Origin: Halobacteriales archaeon SW_9_67_24
GTDB taxonomy: Archaea; Halobacteriota; Halobacteria; Halobacteriales; Halococcaceae
Assembly (NCBI GenBank): GCA_003022685.1
Contig: PXSV01000142.1
Span: forward strand, 1 to 13,767
DNA length: 13,767 bases
Direction of reading: 5' to 3'
The translations under genes and the position numbers were made by a program. The notes below the pieces were generated by a model. That model did no database searches, was not told where the DNA came from, and worked only from the letters and a program-made list of their open reading frames with translations. How positions within the stretch are numbered: the stretch's first letter is position 1; every line of letters begins with the position of its first letter. Below, piece after piece: positions 13,363 through 13,767 of this stretch.

Positions 13363-13767
13363 TCATCCGACGGAACTCCGTGGCACGCCGAACCCGCGGT
13401 AGGCGGTCTGGGCGGTCTTGTTCGTCAGTACGAGGTCGTAGTCGTAGCGAACATTCGGGATGTCGTAGGCGTCGGTGAGCACCGAGAGCGGTTTGAGCGC
13501 CTGGTTCACGGGATAATGGGGCCACGCGCCGAAATCGTCGACGAAGTAGGTGTCGAGCCCGCGGATCGCACCGTCGTCATCGACCGCGAGCCTCGCCTCG
13601 TACTCGCGCTGGGTGGAGTGCATATCGCCGCCCTGGAGGTTCTCGACGCGATCCTCGACGAATTTTACGGGGGTGCCGTCGAGCTCCTCTTCCTCCACAC
13701 GGTCGCGGAGATGATCGAGCGCCGCCGGGTAGTCCCCCGAGTCGTAGATGTTGTGCGAGGGGATCTC
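13363..13767 (-). pseudogene. Molybdopterin-binding large subunit, rearranged 5' part (incomplete at window edge)
   Basis: The frame is open from the right edge to a TGA at 13363-13365. It begins with the peptide EIPSHNIYDSGDY to RVEEEELDG, which in this family belongs well after AYRGFG. It then jumps to TPVKFVEDRVENLQGGD, LAVDDDGAIRGLDTYFVDDF, YDIPNVRYDYDLVLTNKTAQ and TAYRGFGVP, a block that should come earlier. After GVP the frame runs into RSSVG and stops. The next expected codons are missing (about 25 residues), and the rest of the gene lies in another frame. AYRGFG (13404-13387) is the active-site loop; it differs from AYxCSFR of form I CO dehydrogenase. The order shows a duplication or fusion, and the stop shows a frameshifting deletion. 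An assembly error is the main alternative. Confidence 0.8.
13675..13767 (-). repeat. Upstream copy of the 93-base direct repeat (continues past the window)
   Basis: This is 434 bases from the other copy and identical except at three positions: ATC/ATT, CAT/CAC and GAG/GAA in codon terms, all silent. The repeat is still matching at the last base of the window, so its full length is unknown. Confidence 0.9.

Larger units (their letters stand above)
11906..13378 (-). pseudogene. Molybdopterin-binding large subunit, 3' fragment (out of frame with its 5' part)
   Basis: About 490 residues matching the second half of a CoxL/xanthine dehydrogenase large subunit, from EFRRMNFVTPDQMPHEIPSHN to the C-terminus. 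Clear family pieces follow in order: NIYDSGDYPAALDHL, YRGVSYTLHIEPGVSG, the molybdopterin-binding DSSGQGHQTIVTQLLADELE, EYGAAASRMAVMLSGAA, FYTLRDCGTQLNPVIVEGQA, HGGIAQGIGAALMEEF, and GAKGTGEGGMIDAPASI with the active-site Glu. All of it reads well. However, it is in a different frame from the upstream part: the coding match stops at AYRGFGVP in one frame and resumes here after about 25 missing residues. A start at ATG 13366 could make a fragment lacking the substrate-site half. The C-terminus has an extra acidic tail of about 70 residues. The partner subunits are the convergent FAD subunit and probably an iron-sulfur subunit outside the window. Confidence 0.8.

Noticed and set aside
12302..13402. 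Plus-strand open frame opposite the molybdenum large subunit
   Set aside because: It crosses the direct repeat and the frameshift site without interruption only because it follows the antisense of third positions; no motif is seen.
13363..13404. Programmed ribosomal frameshift in the large subunit
   Set aside because: About 25 conserved residues are absent at the junction and no slippery run is present, so a shift alone would not restore the protein.
13241..13767. Repeat pair as attachment site, transposon ends or a diversity-generating template
   Set aside because: Both copies are in-gene coding sequence of the same protein, in direct orientation, with silent differences only. There is no integrase, transposase or reverse transcriptase in the window.

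Overview
The window looks like chromosomal DNA from a halophilic archaeon (class Halobacteria). It is GC-rich with strong third-position G/C bias, and its proteins are very acidic. Several genes have a TATA-like box about 25-30 bases before the start codon, which implies leaderless transcripts. Protein types also fit: a PadR regulator of haloarchaeal type and a one-knuckle CPxCG mini-protein. I cannot name the genus. No rRNA, tRNA, CRISPR array, IS element or phage gene was recognised.

Layout. 78-1978: an alkaline-phosphatase-superfamily hydrolase (minus), a tiny CPxCG protein (minus) and a small two-helix membrane protein (plus). 1979-2304: non-coding, rich in GAGCG-type repeats. 2305-4249: inorganic pyrophosphatase (minus), a PadR-like regulator (plus) and a winged-helix regulator (minus). 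4250-4679: apparently non-coding. 4680-8199: three genes on the minus strand, transcribed in the order NCS2 nucleobase permease, small membrane protein, hydantoinase/dihydropyrimidinase-type cyclic amidohydrolase. 8414-10303: an X-Pro dipeptidyl-peptidase/CocE-type serine hydrolase (plus). 10382-11858: a 20-codon leader ORF, a CoxM-like FAD subunit and a CoxG-like protein, linked by ATGA overlaps (plus). 11906-13767: a molybdopterin-binding large subunit of the xanthine dehydrogenase/CO dehydrogenase family (minus), convergent with the FAD subunit and visibly rearranged.

How the genes may work together. A nucleobase permease, a cyclic amidohydrolase, and FAD and molybdenum subunits of a molybdo-hydroxylase suggest uptake and oxidative or hydrolytic breakdown of an N-heterocycle such as a purine, pyrimidine or hydantoin. 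The substrate cannot be read from sequence. The molybdenum subunit carries AYRGFG, not the AYxCSFR motif of true (form I) CO dehydrogenase. The [2Fe-2S] subunit expected for such an enzyme is absent and may lie beyond the right edge.

The strongest anomaly is in that large-subunit gene. About 93 bases are present twice, 434 bases apart, differing at three positions that are all synonymous. A stretch that belongs late in the domain has been joined in front of an earlier stretch. A separate deletion of roughly 25 codons just after AYRGFG also shifts the frame. As sequenced the gene is broken, or it is a chimera of two close paralogues, or it is an assembly artefact.
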